From Nonomuraea sp. NEAU-A123 (lineage in GTDB: Bacteria > Actinomycetota > Actinomycetes > Streptosporangiales > Streptosporangiaceae): 64,000 bases of DNA. The notes beneath the pieces were generated by a model. That model saw only the letters and a list, made by a program, of their open reading frames with translations. It was not told where the DNA came from and made no database searches. The stretch is from contig NZ_JAHFZZ010000021.1 of assembly GCF_018603905.1 (NCBI RefSeq), positions 1 to 64,000 on the forward strand, read 5' to 3'. Made by a program: the position numbers and the translations under genes. Shown piece by piece: positions 52,351 through 60,913 of this stretch; positions within the stretch are counted from its first letter, which is position 1; each line of letters begins with the position of its first letter.

Positions 52351-54272
52351 GGCCGTCCCTTCAACTTGAGCGGTGCCACCTCGGGCGTCTCGAACCCGAA
52401 GATCAGTCCATAGAAGGCCAGCTCGGCCTCCAGCACGGCCACGATAGTCTCCTCCCGGCGCCAGCCGTGCTGCTCACCGGCGAAGGTGAGCAGGGCCCAC
52501 TGCTTGCCGTGCCGGTCCAGCTCGGCGACGAACCGCTCGGCCTGGCCCACGTCCACGATCGCGTCCTCCAGGCCGTGCAGCATCAGGCACGGCCCAGACG
52601 TCCGCGCGGCGTGCAGCAGCGGCGAGCGGTCGGTGTAGCGCCGGCGGGTCTCGGGCAGCGGCCCGATCAGGCCGTCGAGGTAACGCGACTCGAAGTCGTG
52701 CGTCTCGGCCGCCCAGCTCTCCGGGTCGGTGATCGCGTAGTGCGCGACGCCGCCCGCGAACACGTCGCTGTGCACCAGCGCCGCCACCGTGGTCCAGCCA
52801 CCGGCGCTGCCGCCGCGGATCGCGATCCTGGCCGCGTCGGCCCGGCCCAGCTCGACCAGCCCGCGCGCCACCCTGGCGCAGTCGTCCACGTCGACCACGC
52901 CCCACTCGTGCCGCAGCCGCTCGCGGTAGGCGCGGCCGTAGCCGGTGGAGCCGCCGTAGTTCACCATGGCCACGCCGAGGCCCCGGCTGGTGAAGTAGGC
53001 GGCCTCGAGGTCGAGCGTCATCGTGTAGCTGCCGGTGGGCCCGCCGTGCGCGAAGACCACGTACGGCGCGGGACCCTCGACGCCGGTCGGGTGGTACAGG
53101 TGCGCGTGCACGCCCTCGATCGTCACCGTCTCCGGCGTCGGCAGCAGCGCCCGGTCGGGCAGCGGCTTCGGCGCCGACACCACTTCGTGCGCGCCGCCGT
53201 CGAGATCGACCACGGTCACCTCGGCGGGCGTGTACGGCGTGGCGGACACCGACACGGCCCTGCCCGCCGCGGCCGAGATCGTCGGAGCCCAGTACGTCGC
53301 CTCGCCGCCGATCTCGCGCAGGTCGCCCGTTTCCGGGTCCAGGACGCTCAGGAGGCGGCGGTCGGGGGTGCCGCGCACGAGCGCCAGGCGGTCGCCGGTG
53401 ATCGCGAAGAAGGTGTTGCCGGGCTTCCAGGGCGCGGTGCCGACCTCGGACTCCATCGGGGTGAGGTTGCGGGCGCCCGAGCCGTCGCGGGCGATGAGGT
53501 GGATGTTCCACCAGCCGGTCGGGTCGGTGACCGCGTACAGGGCGTGCTCGTCGCGCCATTCGGCCTGGATGACGGACTCCTCCGGGCCGCCCGCGATCAC
53601 CTGGTACGGTCCGGCGGTGCCGTCCTGGCCGAGGGGGGCGACGCACAGCTCGGTGCCGTCCCAGGGCATGTTCGGGTGGTCCCAGCCGATCCAGGCGACA
53701 TATCCGCCGTCGGGGGATATGCGGGGGTTCATCAGGAAATGTTGGGCTTTGGTGATCACTCTGAGCGGGCCGCCGCCGAGGGGCACCGCGACCAGGTCGC
53801 GCACGTCGTCCTGCTCGCGCATGGCCCACACCTCGTCCCGGCCGGGCGGCAGGTAGAGGTCGGCGTAGCGCGCCGACCCCTCAGGCGTGAGCGCCACGGG
53901 CTCACCGGCCGCAGGCTGTCCGGCCTCGGGCTCGCCGTCCGCGTCTCCGGCCGTGGTCGCCTCGCCCGGCGCGGGCGGGCCGTCCAGGCGGTAGACGCGC
54001 TGGTCGGCCCAGTTGGTGAAGACCAGGCCGCCGCCGGGCAGCGGGCGCCAGGACCGGCCGCCGTACTCGACCACGCGGTTGCGCGCGTTCCACCCCTGGG
54101 GCAGGGCGTCGACCCGCGAGCCGCCCGGCAGGCGGCGCACCACGCAGCGCCGGCCGCCCTCGTGCGGGCGCGGCTCGTCCCACCAGACCTCCAGCCCGGC
54201 GGGCGTGGCGACGGCCTCCACCCACTGGGGGCCGCCGTCGGTCCGGGCCACATCGATCGGTCGAATGCTCAT
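52347..54272 (-). CDS. S9-family prolyl oligopeptidase-type serine peptidase
   Basis: A 641-residue cytosolic peptidase with an N-terminal beta-propeller (about 10-370, with repeated SPDGGYVAWIGWD and PTGWWNIHLI type strands) and a C-terminal alpha/beta hydrolase domain. The nucleophile is in RGGSAGGWTTVAAL (Ser about 488), the acid in LHGLEDAIVDVGQ (Asp about 572) and the His in GEQHGWRRE (His about 604). The layout is that of acylaminoacyl/dipeptidyl peptidases. It is in one operon with the M20 peptidase downstream and the C39 protein upstream (gap 3 bases), pointing to a shared peptide-processing role. Confidence 0.92.
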   Translation of the reverse strand: MSIRPIDVARTDGGPQWVEAVATPAGLEVWWDEPRPHEGGRRCVVRRLPGGSRVDALPQGWNARNRVVEYGGRSWRPLPGGGLVFTNWADQRVYRLDGPPAPGEATTAGDADGEPEAGQPAAGEPVALTPEGSARYADLYLPPGRDEVWAMREQDDVRDLVAVPLGGGPLRVITKAQHFLMNPRISPDGGYVAWIGWDHPNMPWDGTELCVAPLGQDGTAGPYQVIAGGPEESVIQAEWRDEHALYAVTDPTGWWNIHLIARDGSGARNLTPMESEVGTAPWKPGNTFFAITGDRLALVRGTPDRRLLSVLDPETGDLREIGGEATYWAPTISAAAGRAVSVSATPYTPAEVTVVDLDGGAHEVVSAPKPLPDRALLPTPETVTIEGVHAHLYHPTGVEGPAPYVVFAHGGPTGSYTMTLDLEAAYFTSRGLGVAMVNYGGSTGYGRAYRERLRHEWGVVDVDDCARVARGLVELGRADAARIAIRGGSAGGWTTVAALVHSDVFAGGVAHYAITDPESWAAETHDFESRYLDGLIGPLPETRRRYTDRSPLLHAARTSGPCLMLHGLEDAIVDVGQAERFVAELDRHGKQWALLTFAGEQHGWRREETIVAVLEAELAFYGLIFGFETPEVAPLKLKGRP

Positions 54273-54275
54273 ATG

Positions 54276-55355
54276 TCACCAATTGCCGAGGGACGGGGGC
54301 AAGGAATGCTCGGGCGGGTGGATGACGTACACGATGCCGCCGCTGCCCGAGCTCCTGAGCCAGACGTTCTCGAACGCGGCCCGCGGATAGACCCGGCGCA
54401 CGTCGGCGTCGCTCGGCGCGGCCGGGTCGTTGACGACGACGTCGCCCTCGGCGGTGAAACCGGTGACGACCAGGATGTGCCCGCCCGAGGAGTAGCCGGA
54501 CCCCGGCAGCTCGTGCGCCTTGAACGACAGCGACACGACCACCGGGATCCCCGCCCGGACGAACAGATCCAGCTCGGTCGCCGACCGCAGCCTGGTCACG
54601 AACCCGGCCAGCCCGAAACGGCCCGCGTAGGCCACGTTGAACGGCCAGTTGCCGGTGCCCTGATAGCTGTGGTCGAAGGTGCCGAGCGCGGCGTGGTCGA
54701 CCACGGGACTCGGGTCGCCGGCCACCACCCAGACCAGCTCCTCAGGGCCGGGACCGCGGTCCCAGAAGCCGAGGACCATCGCCACCGAGGCGGGGCTGCA
54801 CCAGTTGACGCCCCCGCCGTCCAACTCCGGATGGTGACCGGCGTGGGTGTGCTGCGAGTGCCGGGGCACCGCCAGCTCGACCGCCTCGGCCCTGCCGGGA
54901 CGGCTCGGAACGGGCGGACGCTGGGAGAGGGCGGAGGCCATCACGCCCAGGCAGTCCACGCGGGCGCCCGCACCGTGTTGCGTGACCCGCACCCGATAGG
55001 CCGTGACCGGCCGCCGCGCCACGAACGTGTCGACGGCCACGTCGCCGTCCTCGTCGCCCTGGCCGGGAAACGAGGTGCGGACCTCGCCGTGCTCGGCCCA
55101 GCGGCCCATGACATACCACTTCGACAGCTCGCCCGTCGAGACCCTGACCTGCAGCTCCACCTCGATCCAGGTGCCGGGCGGGGTCAGCGCGGTCCACGAG
55201 GGGACGAGCTGGGTGGCGGTGAAGCCGATCCGGTGTTCCGGGCTGGTCCAGGAGGTGAAAGGGGTGGCCGGCATGGCGAAGCGGGCGAAGGCGACGCGGG
55301 CCGGGTCCACGGTGAGCACCGAACCCATTGTGGTTTCGCACCCGTTGTCGCGCAT
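54276..55355 (-). CDS. C39-like cysteine peptidase
   Basis: A 359-residue protein. Residues about 20-130 form a beta-rich accessory domain (TSPEHRIGFTATQLVPSW, GTWIEVELQV). Residues about 165-355 are a Peptidase_C39_2-type papain-like domain with catalytic Cys in NWCSPASVAMVLGFW (about 182-196) and His in SSGGHILVVTGF (about 290-301), followed by VVNDPAAP. No export signal is obvious, so it could act inside the cell or be exported by another route. It is the first gene of the three-peptidase operon. ATG 55328 is an alternative start; neither start has a clear ribosome binding site and the mRNA may be leaderless. Confidence 0.85.
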   Translation of the reverse strand: MRDNGCETTMGSVLTVDPARVAFARFAMPATPFTSWTSPEHRIGFTATQLVPSWTALTPPGTWIEVELQVRVSTGELSKWYVMGRWAEHGEVRTSFPGQGDEDGDVAVDTFVARRPVTAYRVRVTQHGAGARVDCLGVMASALSQRPPVPSRPGRAEAVELAVPRHSQHTHAGHHPELDGGGVNWCSPASVAMVLGFWDRGPGPEELVWVVAGDPSPVVDHAALGTFDHSYQGTGNWPFNVAYAGRFGLAGFVTRLRSATELDLFVRAGIPVVVSLSFKAHELPGSGYSSGGHILVVTGFTAEGDVVVNDPAAPSDADVRRVYPRAAFENVWLRSSGSGGIVYVIHPPEHSLPPSLGNW

Positions 55356-55411
55356 CGGATGGTTTACGTACTGCGGTGATCTTGTCGGTGGTGATCTCTA
55401 GTCTTCCGGCC

Positions 55412-56875
55412 ATGACTCAAGCAGTGCAGGCGTATTCCTACGCCGGACCCTCCCTGCTCGCCAACGGCAGACTCGGCCTCTCGACCTCCGGTGGGACGGC
55501 GTTATCCGGTCCCCAGACCCATCCCAGATTCTTCAGCGGCCTGCTCACCCAGGCGGCGCCGGCCGCCGCGGGCCTGCTGGCCGTGGCCGACGTGGCGCTC
55601 ACCCGCTACCACCAGCCCCGCCCCGGCTGGACCCGTGACCCGGTGGTGACCTGCGACGGTGACCGGCTCAGGTTCGAGTCGTTCTCCGCCTGCGGCGGCG
55701 TCTACGCCCGGCTCGACGTGCTCGCCCTCGACGGCGACGTGCTCGACCGCGGCACCACGAACGTCGACGTCAACGGCCCGCTCCGCGAGGCGCTGGCCAG
55801 GGTGGGCGGCAGGGACCCGCTCCACCTGGGCGTCGGGCCCGACGAGATGGCGGTGACCACGCTCGACGGCGCGGTCGTGGAGAAGAAGGTGCCGCTGCCG
55901 TCGCGCTGGCTGCGCGGCTTCGCCGAGGTGCAGGTGATCGCGGCCGCCTTCGACCTGCGGGCCGAGCTGCGCGGACCGCAGGCCGTACGCTTCCTGCGCT
56001 CGCTGCCGAAGAGGGCGAACGCGACCGTCTGGGCGATCCCCGCGGGCCGTGACCTGAGGGTGGCCACCGCGCCCGCGCCCGGCGGCGTCTGCCTGTCCGG
56101 GGCCGGCCGGATCGCCACGCTGATGCCGCTGCTCAGGTTCGCCAAGGCCCTGCGCGTGTACGGCCCGGCGGGGGGCGCCGAGCATCAGGCGAGCGCCTGG
56201 GAGCTGGAGCTGCCCGGCATGCGCTACACGCTGGCGATCTCGCCGCAGCCGTGGCGCGGCTTCTCCGGAGAGGGCGCGGTGCTCGCCGACCTGGCCACCG
56301 ACGAGGCTGCCGGGGACGCCGACGTGGTGGGGATGCTGCTCAACTTCGAGCCCGCCGTGGAGATCGGGCTGCTGGCCGACCGCTCGGGCCTGCCCGCGTC
56401 GCGGGTACGCGCCGCGCTGACCCAGCTCGGCACGTCCGGGCGCGTCGGCTACGACCTGCACGAGGCCGCCCACTTCCACCGCGAGCTCCCCTACGACCGG
56501 GACCAGGTCGCCGAGCTCAACCCGCGCCTGACCTCCGCCCGCGCGCTGGCCGACTCCGGCGCGGTGCGCCTCGCCAGCGACACGGCCGAAGTCACGACTG
56601 ACGGCGGCGTGCGGCTGGTCCGCCTCGCCGACGGGTCCTGCACCTGCCCGTGGTGGTTCGACCATGCCGGGTCGCGCGGGCCGTGCAAGCACGTGCTCGC
56701 CGCCCGGATCGCCGCCCGTACCCGTGCCGAAGCGGAGTCCGGCGCCTGTGCCGGGGCGGAGTCCGGCGCCTGTGCCGGGGCGGAGTCCGGCGCCCGTGCC
56801 GGGGCCGAGCCCGCCGCCCGTGCCGGGGCCGAGTCCGAGTCCGCTGCCCGTGCCCGTGCCGGGGTCGAGGCGTGA
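55412..56875 (+). CDS. SWIM zinc-finger domain protein
   Basis: A 487-residue protein. The first ~370 residues are not a recognised enzyme: a beta-rich N-terminal part and a winged-helix-like piece near 310-350 (LLADRSGLPASRVRAALTQLG). The SWIM zinc finger lies at about 410-433, with CxC in CTCPWWF and CxH in GPCKHVLA; such fingers bind DNA or protein. The tail from about 440 is a low-complexity alanine/glycine/glutamate run made by a 24-bp tandem repeat. The ATG at 55412 is chosen by coding pattern. The stop overlaps the next start (GTGA), so it is translationally coupled to the DUF6493 gene. Confidence 0.87.
   Translation: MTQAVQAYSYAGPSLLANGRLGLSTSGGTALSGPQTHPRFFSGLLTQAAPAAAGLLAVADVALTRYHQPRPGWTRDPVVTCDGDRLRFESFSACGGVYARLDVLALDGDVLDRGTTNVDVNGPLREALARVGGRDPLHLGVGPDEMAVTTLDGAVVEKKVPLPSRWLRGFAEVQVIAAAFDLRAELRGPQAVRFLRSLPKRANATVWAIPAGRDLRVATAPAPGGVCLSGAGRIATLMPLLRFAKALRVYGPAGGAEHQASAWELELPGMRYTLAISPQPWRGFSGEGAVLADLATDEAAGDADVVGMLLNFEPAVEIGLLADRSGLPASRVRAALTQLGTSGRVGYDLHEAAHFHRELPYDRDQVAELNPRLTSARALADSGAVRLASDTAEVTTDGGVRLVRLADGSCTCPWWFDHAGSRGPCKHVLAARIAARTRAEAESGACAGAESGACAGAESGARAGAEPAARAGAESESAARARAGVEA
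56725..56870 (+). repeat. 24-bp tandem repeat in the 3' end of the SWIM gene
   Basis: Units related to GCCGGGGCGGAGTCCGGCGC plus CTGT/CCGT occur about five to six times, the first two or three nearly identical and the later ones diverged. They encode the AGAESGAC/AGAESGAR tail. The period is a multiple of three, so copy number can change without a frameshift. Confidence 0.85.
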
Positions 56876-59550
56876 GCGCTTGGGAGGCCGTTGAGGAGGC
56901 CATCGCCACCTGTGACGCGGGGAAGGTCGCGGAGATCGTACTCGGGCTCGACGACGAGGGAAGGAAGGAGGTGGCCGGACGGCTGCCCGGTCATCTCCCC
57001 GCCGTCCGGCGCCGGTTCGGGTTCTCGAACGGAGCCGACTGGTGGGACCTCGACGATGACTGGATCGAGCCGATGCGCGTCGCCGGGGCGGGCACCATCG
57101 GCGGCGCGGCCGCCGTCGCCGCCTGGCTCAACCGCCGCGAGTTCGCGGGCCGGCGGGCCGAGCCGGACGCGGTCGAGCCGCTGCTCCGGGTGCTCGCCGC
57201 CCGGCCACCGGAATGGCGGGCCGACGTGGCGGTCCGCGTCGCGTCGCGGGTCAGGGGCCCGAGCCGCGAGCAGGGGGCGTGGCTGGCGCTCCTCCTGCTC
57301 CGGCGCAGCGGCGCGGTCCCGCCCGCGCACGATCCCCTCGTGGTGGCCTGGGTCGGCGAATCGCCCACCGCGCGGGGCCTGCGCGAGGATCCGCTCCGCG
57401 ACCACCTGCTGCCGCTGATCTTCGAGGCGGAAGGCGTGGGCAGAGCGCTGCAAGGGGAGCAGGCCGCCCCACTCCAGCCCGGCACCTGGCTGGCGTCGCT
57501 GACGGTGCTCCAGAGCGAGGGCACCATCGACCGGGGGCTGCTGATCGACGGCTGCGTCCGCCGCTTCCTGCGCGGCGGCTCGGCCGGTGACCTGCGCTTC
57601 TTCGTCCGGCTGCACGAACTCCTCGAACCCACCTACGCCGAGGTCGAGTCACGGGCCCGCGACTACCTGCGGCTGCTGCCCGCCGCGCCGGGCGCGGTCG
57701 CCGAGCTGGCGCTGCGGCACCTGCGCCGTCTCGACGCGCTCGATCCCGCCGACGTGTCCGAGGCTCTGCAGGCGCTGCTGTTCAGGCCCGAGCGCAAGCT
57801 GGTGTCCGTCGGGCTGACCTGGCTCGACCAGGCCGCCCGCGACGCCGGTGACAATGCCGACGAATACGCCCTGGCCCTGGCGTACGCCTTCGCCTGCGAG
57901 TCCCCCGACATCCAGGAGCGGGCCGTACGGCTGGCGCTCAAGCACGGCGCGCGGTTCACGCCCGCGGGCGCCGAGATCATCCGTGACGCGCTCGGACTGC
58001 TGCCGCCGGACCTCGGCGAACAGCTCGTGGCGGTGTTCGGCGGTGAGGCGGCGGCCGAGGAGGATGACGACGGCTTCGTGCCCGTGCCGATGCCCGAGTC
58101 TCCCGGGTTTTCCGAGGTGGACGCCGACTTCTCGCCGATCGGGGACATCCGGGAGCTGGGCGCCTTCCCCGACCGCGAGGACTGGCGGGGCGCTGAGCGC
58201 TGGCTGGCCGGGTTCGTCCGGCTCTGCAACGACCGTGACCGGCTCCGCTCGGTGCTGGCGCGCGGGACGAGCTGGCCGACGCGCCTGGACGTGCAGCCGG
58301 AGTGGCGCTACCTCGAGCAGTGGGCCGAGGCGATGGCCAGGCAGATCGTCACACCCGGGATCCGGCTCGGCCCGCCGCCCTCGGCGTTCTCGTCGGTGCC
58401 GTCCCCGTCCGTGTCCCCGTCCGCGTCCCCGTCACTGTCGTCGTCGCGGTTGCCGTCGCCCGAGAGGGTGTCGCCGCCGCACCTGTTCCTGCTGCGGCGC
58501 TGGGCCGAGGTTCACGCCGCGCTGCGGGCGGGCACGCTGCCGCCGTACCTGCTGGCCACCCCGACGAGCGGCACCGGGCACCTGGATCCCGGTGTGCTGG
58601 TCGACAGGCTCGAAGGCTATGAACGTACCGGTGCCAAGGCCATGGACGCGGACCTGTGGCAGGCGCTCCTGCGGCTGCCCCGCTCGATCGCGCCCGAGGT
58701 GGTGGCGCGGGCGGGCGGGCTGACGTCCGGGGCGGGCGTCACGGCCGCGCGATGGATGAACGGCGGCCGGCTCTCGCCGATGACCGCCGTCGAGTGGACG
58801 CGCGGCGGCTCCACCGCCTACGCCGCGGACCGCGAACCCTCCGGCGGGGAGCATCCCGACCTCGTGCCCAGGATCGGCCTGCCGTCCGGCGAGCCCGGCC
58901 TGCTCCGGGACCTGCTCGCCGACCCGGACGCGTCCCGCCGGGAAGGCCGCGACGTCTACATGCTGTGGTGGCCCGCCATCCTGCCGTCGGACCGGGAGGC
59001 GGTGGCGCTGCACGCCCTGCCGTTCCTGCTCTACCACTGGAACACGCCCGGGGTGGAGCCCGGCGTGCTGCGGGCGCTGGCTCGGGCCGATGGGCCGGCA
59101 GGTGAGGGGGTGGCGCTGCTTCTGGCGTACTTCCTGGTCGAACGCGACTCGCCGCTGGGCAAGGCGCAGCCCAACGAAGGGGTCCGGGTGCTGGTCGGGA
59201 TGGCCGAGCGGGGTGACCTGCCCGCCGCCGAGGTGGGGCGGCAGCTCGCGCTGCTGCTGCGCAGAGCCTGGTTCAAGCTGGGTGCGGTGGTCGAGTCGCT
59301 GGAGAGCGCGGCTCGGCACGGGGCGCACGTGGAGGTGTGGGAGGTGGTCGCCGGGTTCCTGGCCGCATACCTGCCCGGGCCGGGGGAGCGTCCGCAGACC
59401 GCCCACACGCAGGCGCTCGGCTTCGCCGTACGGGTGGCGTCATGGGCGGGGGCCCGGGGGGAGCTGCCATGCGTCGCGGAGATCGCGCGGCGCAAGGGGA
59501 GCAGCGGCTTCGTGCGTGAAGCGCGCCGCCTGCACGCCCGCCTCAGCTGA
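56872..59550 (+). CDS. DUF6493-family large helical protein
   Basis: An 892-residue soluble protein, predominantly alpha-helical, with the look of HEAT-like repeats. I assign it to DUF6493 by its overall pattern (SAWEAVEEAIATCDAGKVAEIVLGLDDEGR at the start, WLNRREFAGRR, LLLLRRSGAVPPAHDPLVVAW). A serine/proline linker (about 505-525, from repeated TCCCCGTCC-type codons) separates an N-terminal and a C-terminal half. The C-terminal half includes LFLLRRWAEVHAALRAGTLPPYLLATPTSGTGHLDP. The GTG overlaps the SWIM gene stop (GTGA). Genes of this family occur with SWIM proteins in actinobacteria. The function is unknown, probably as a scaffold. Confidence 0.8.
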   Translation: MSAWEAVEEAIATCDAGKVAEIVLGLDDEGRKEVAGRLPGHLPAVRRRFGFSNGADWWDLDDDWIEPMRVAGAGTIGGAAAVAAWLNRREFAGRRAEPDAVEPLLRVLAARPPEWRADVAVRVASRVRGPSREQGAWLALLLLRRSGAVPPAHDPLVVAWVGESPTARGLREDPLRDHLLPLIFEAEGVGRALQGEQAAPLQPGTWLASLTVLQSEGTIDRGLLIDGCVRRFLRGGSAGDLRFFVRLHELLEPTYAEVESRARDYLRLLPAAPGAVAELALRHLRRLDALDPADVSEALQALLFRPERKLVSVGLTWLDQAARDAGDNADEYALALAYAFACESPDIQERAVRLALKHGARFTPAGAEIIRDALGLLPPDLGEQLVAVFGGEAAAEEDDDGFVPVPMPESPGFSEVDADFSPIGDIRELGAFPDREDWRGAERWLAGFVRLCNDRDRLRSVLARGTSWPTRLDVQPEWRYLEQWAEAMARQIVTPGIRLGPPPSAFSSVPSPSVSPSASPSLSSSRLPSPERVSPPHLFLLRRWAEVHAALRAGTLPPYLLATPTSGTGHLDPGVLVDRLEGYERTGAKAMDADLWQALLRLPRSIAPEVVARAGGLTSGAGVTAARWMNGGRLSPMTAVEWTRGGSTAYAADREPSGGEHPDLVPRIGLPSGEPGLLRDLLADPDASRREGRDVYMLWWPAILPSDREAVALHALPFLLYHWNTPGVEPGVLRALARADGPAGEGVALLLAYFLVERDSPLGKAQPNEGVRVLVGMAERGDLPAAEVGRQLALLLRRAWFKLGAVVESLESAARHGAHVEVWEVVAGFLAAYLPGPGERPQTAHTQALGFAVRVASWAGARGELPCVAEIARRKGSSGFVREARRLHARLS

Positions 59551-59660
59551 TCCGCCTGCACACCAGGCTCGGCCGATCCGCCTGCACGCCGGGCCTGGCT
59601 GATCCGCCTGCACGTCTGGCTCGGCCGATCTGCTTGCACGCCGGGCTCGGCTGATCTCGA
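59522..59660. repeat. 26-bp tandem repeats spanning the DUF6493 gene end
   Basis: About four and a half units related to GCTCGGCCGATCCGCCTGCA plus CGCCGG run from the last codons of the DUF6493 gene into the gap before the AAA+ gene. The unit starting near 59566 and its successors differ at a few positions (GGCCGATC/GGCTGATC). The units contain stops in one frame. It is not a CRISPR, as there are no spacers. Confidence 0.85.
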
Positions 59661-59723
59661 GGTGGGCCAGGCATCGGCCGGTGCGGAGCGCGCCGGCCGG
59701 GGCAGGGCGCCTCGGCCGGGCGG

Positions 59724-60833
59724 TCAGAGGTACAGGCCGGTGGACTCGCCCTCGGTGGCCGGCGGGATGGTGCGGCCCGAGCGGAGTGCGTACAGCTCCG
59801 CCAGCGTCGCCCCCGACGGCCCGACGCCCTTCGATGAGCCGAGCCAGCGGACCGCCTCGTCCCTGGTCAGCGCGCCGACCTCGAGCTGGGCCAGGCATCG
59901 GCCAGGTCGGACGACGGCGGGGTGCAGCCGGGTCAGGTCCTCGTTCGTGGTGATCGCCACCAGCACGTCACGGCCCTGCCCCAGCAGGCCGTCGGTGAGG
60001 TTCAGCAGCCGCGACAGCCCCTGACCCGTCTGTGCCTTGGCGGACGAGCTGATCAGCTCGTCGCAGTCCTCCAGTACGAGCAGCCGCCACCGCTGCTTGT
60101 CCTCATCGGTGTCGTAGCCGACCGCCACCTCCATCAGGTAGCCCGGCTCGTTGAACAGGCGCTCCGGATCGAGTACGCAGTCGACCTGGCACCAGTCCTG
60201 CCACTGCTTGGCCAGCGACCGCAGCAGCGTGGTCTTGCCGGTGCCCGGCGGGCCGTGCAGCAGGATGAGGCGCCCGCCGATGTCGGCCGGGGTGACCGCC
60301 ATCAGGCCATCGAGTGAGCTCCGCACCCGGGCGGAGTAGTTGCCGCTGATCTCGTCCCACGGCGAGGCGGTGATTGGCTTCTCGGAGCGGGTGCCGCCGT
60401 GCGTGCCGCGCCACCAGAAGCCCATCTCGACGTGGTCGGCGTCGGGCTCCGGCTCCTCGGCGCCGTCGGTGCACTCCTTCAGCACGGACCGGGCCAGCTC
60501 GTCGCTGACGGCCGTGACGCTGACGGTCGCGGTGCGGTTGCGGTTCCGGATGATCCGCAAGGTCCAGCCTTCGCCGCAGATCAGGCGCGACTCGGAACCG
60601 TCCTGCACCTGCGCGGTACGGACGATCCGGCCTTGCTCGGGACGGAGCGCGGCGTCGGAGCGTACGCGTTCCAGGTTGGCCAGGCGGGACCAGGGCTGCA
60701 CTCCGGTCGCGAACGGCGACAGCGCCAGAGCGTCGATGACGTCGATGGCGGAATCGGCGTCGTCGATCCAGATGTTCATCGGAAGCTCGGGGGAGTCCGG
60801 ACTGGGGAACGGCACCTCCTTAATCACAGACAT
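59724..60833 (-). CDS. AAA+ ATPase with N-terminal DUF5925-like domain
   Basis: A 369-residue protein. Residues about 1-160 form an N-terminal domain of the DUF5925 kind (NIWIDDADSAIDVIDALALSPFATG), and residues about 165-350 form an AAA+ module. Walker A is LLHGPPGTGKTTLLRSL, Walker B is RLLVLEDCDELI, sensor 1 is VAITTNE, and the arginine finger region is HPAVVRPGRCLAQLEV. The AAA type resembles classic FtsH/Vps4-like ATPases, with action on unknown protein partners. ATG 60833 is chosen; the upstream in-frame ATG at 60884 lies in the intergenic region. It converges on the SWIM-DUF6493 pair and may or may not belong to it. Confidence 0.85.
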   Translation of the reverse strand: MSVIKEVPFPSPDSPELPMNIWIDDADSAIDVIDALALSPFATGVQPWSRLANLERVRSDAALRPEQGRIVRTAQVQDGSESRLICGEGWTLRIIRNRNRTATVSVTAVSDELARSVLKECTDGAEEPEPDADHVEMGFWWRGTHGGTRSEKPITASPWDEISGNYSARVRSSLDGLMAVTPADIGGRLILLHGPPGTGKTTLLRSLAKQWQDWCQVDCVLDPERLFNEPGYLMEVAVGYDTDEDKQRWRLLVLEDCDELISSSAKAQTGQGLSRLLNLTDGLLGQGRDVLVAITTNEDLTRLHPAVVRPGRCLAQLEVGALTRDEAVRWLGSSKGVGPSGATLAELYALRSGRTIPPATEGESTGLYL

Positions 60834-60913
60834 AACACTAATGATCCCGGTTCGCGGCCCGGTCTGTCGACGGGATTTGCGCAATTCCCGAGGTATTGCT
60901 GGTGCTCCGGGTG

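Noticed and set aside
59522..59660. CRISPR array
   Set aside because: The 26-bp units are directly adjacent with no spacers, and no cas genes are near.
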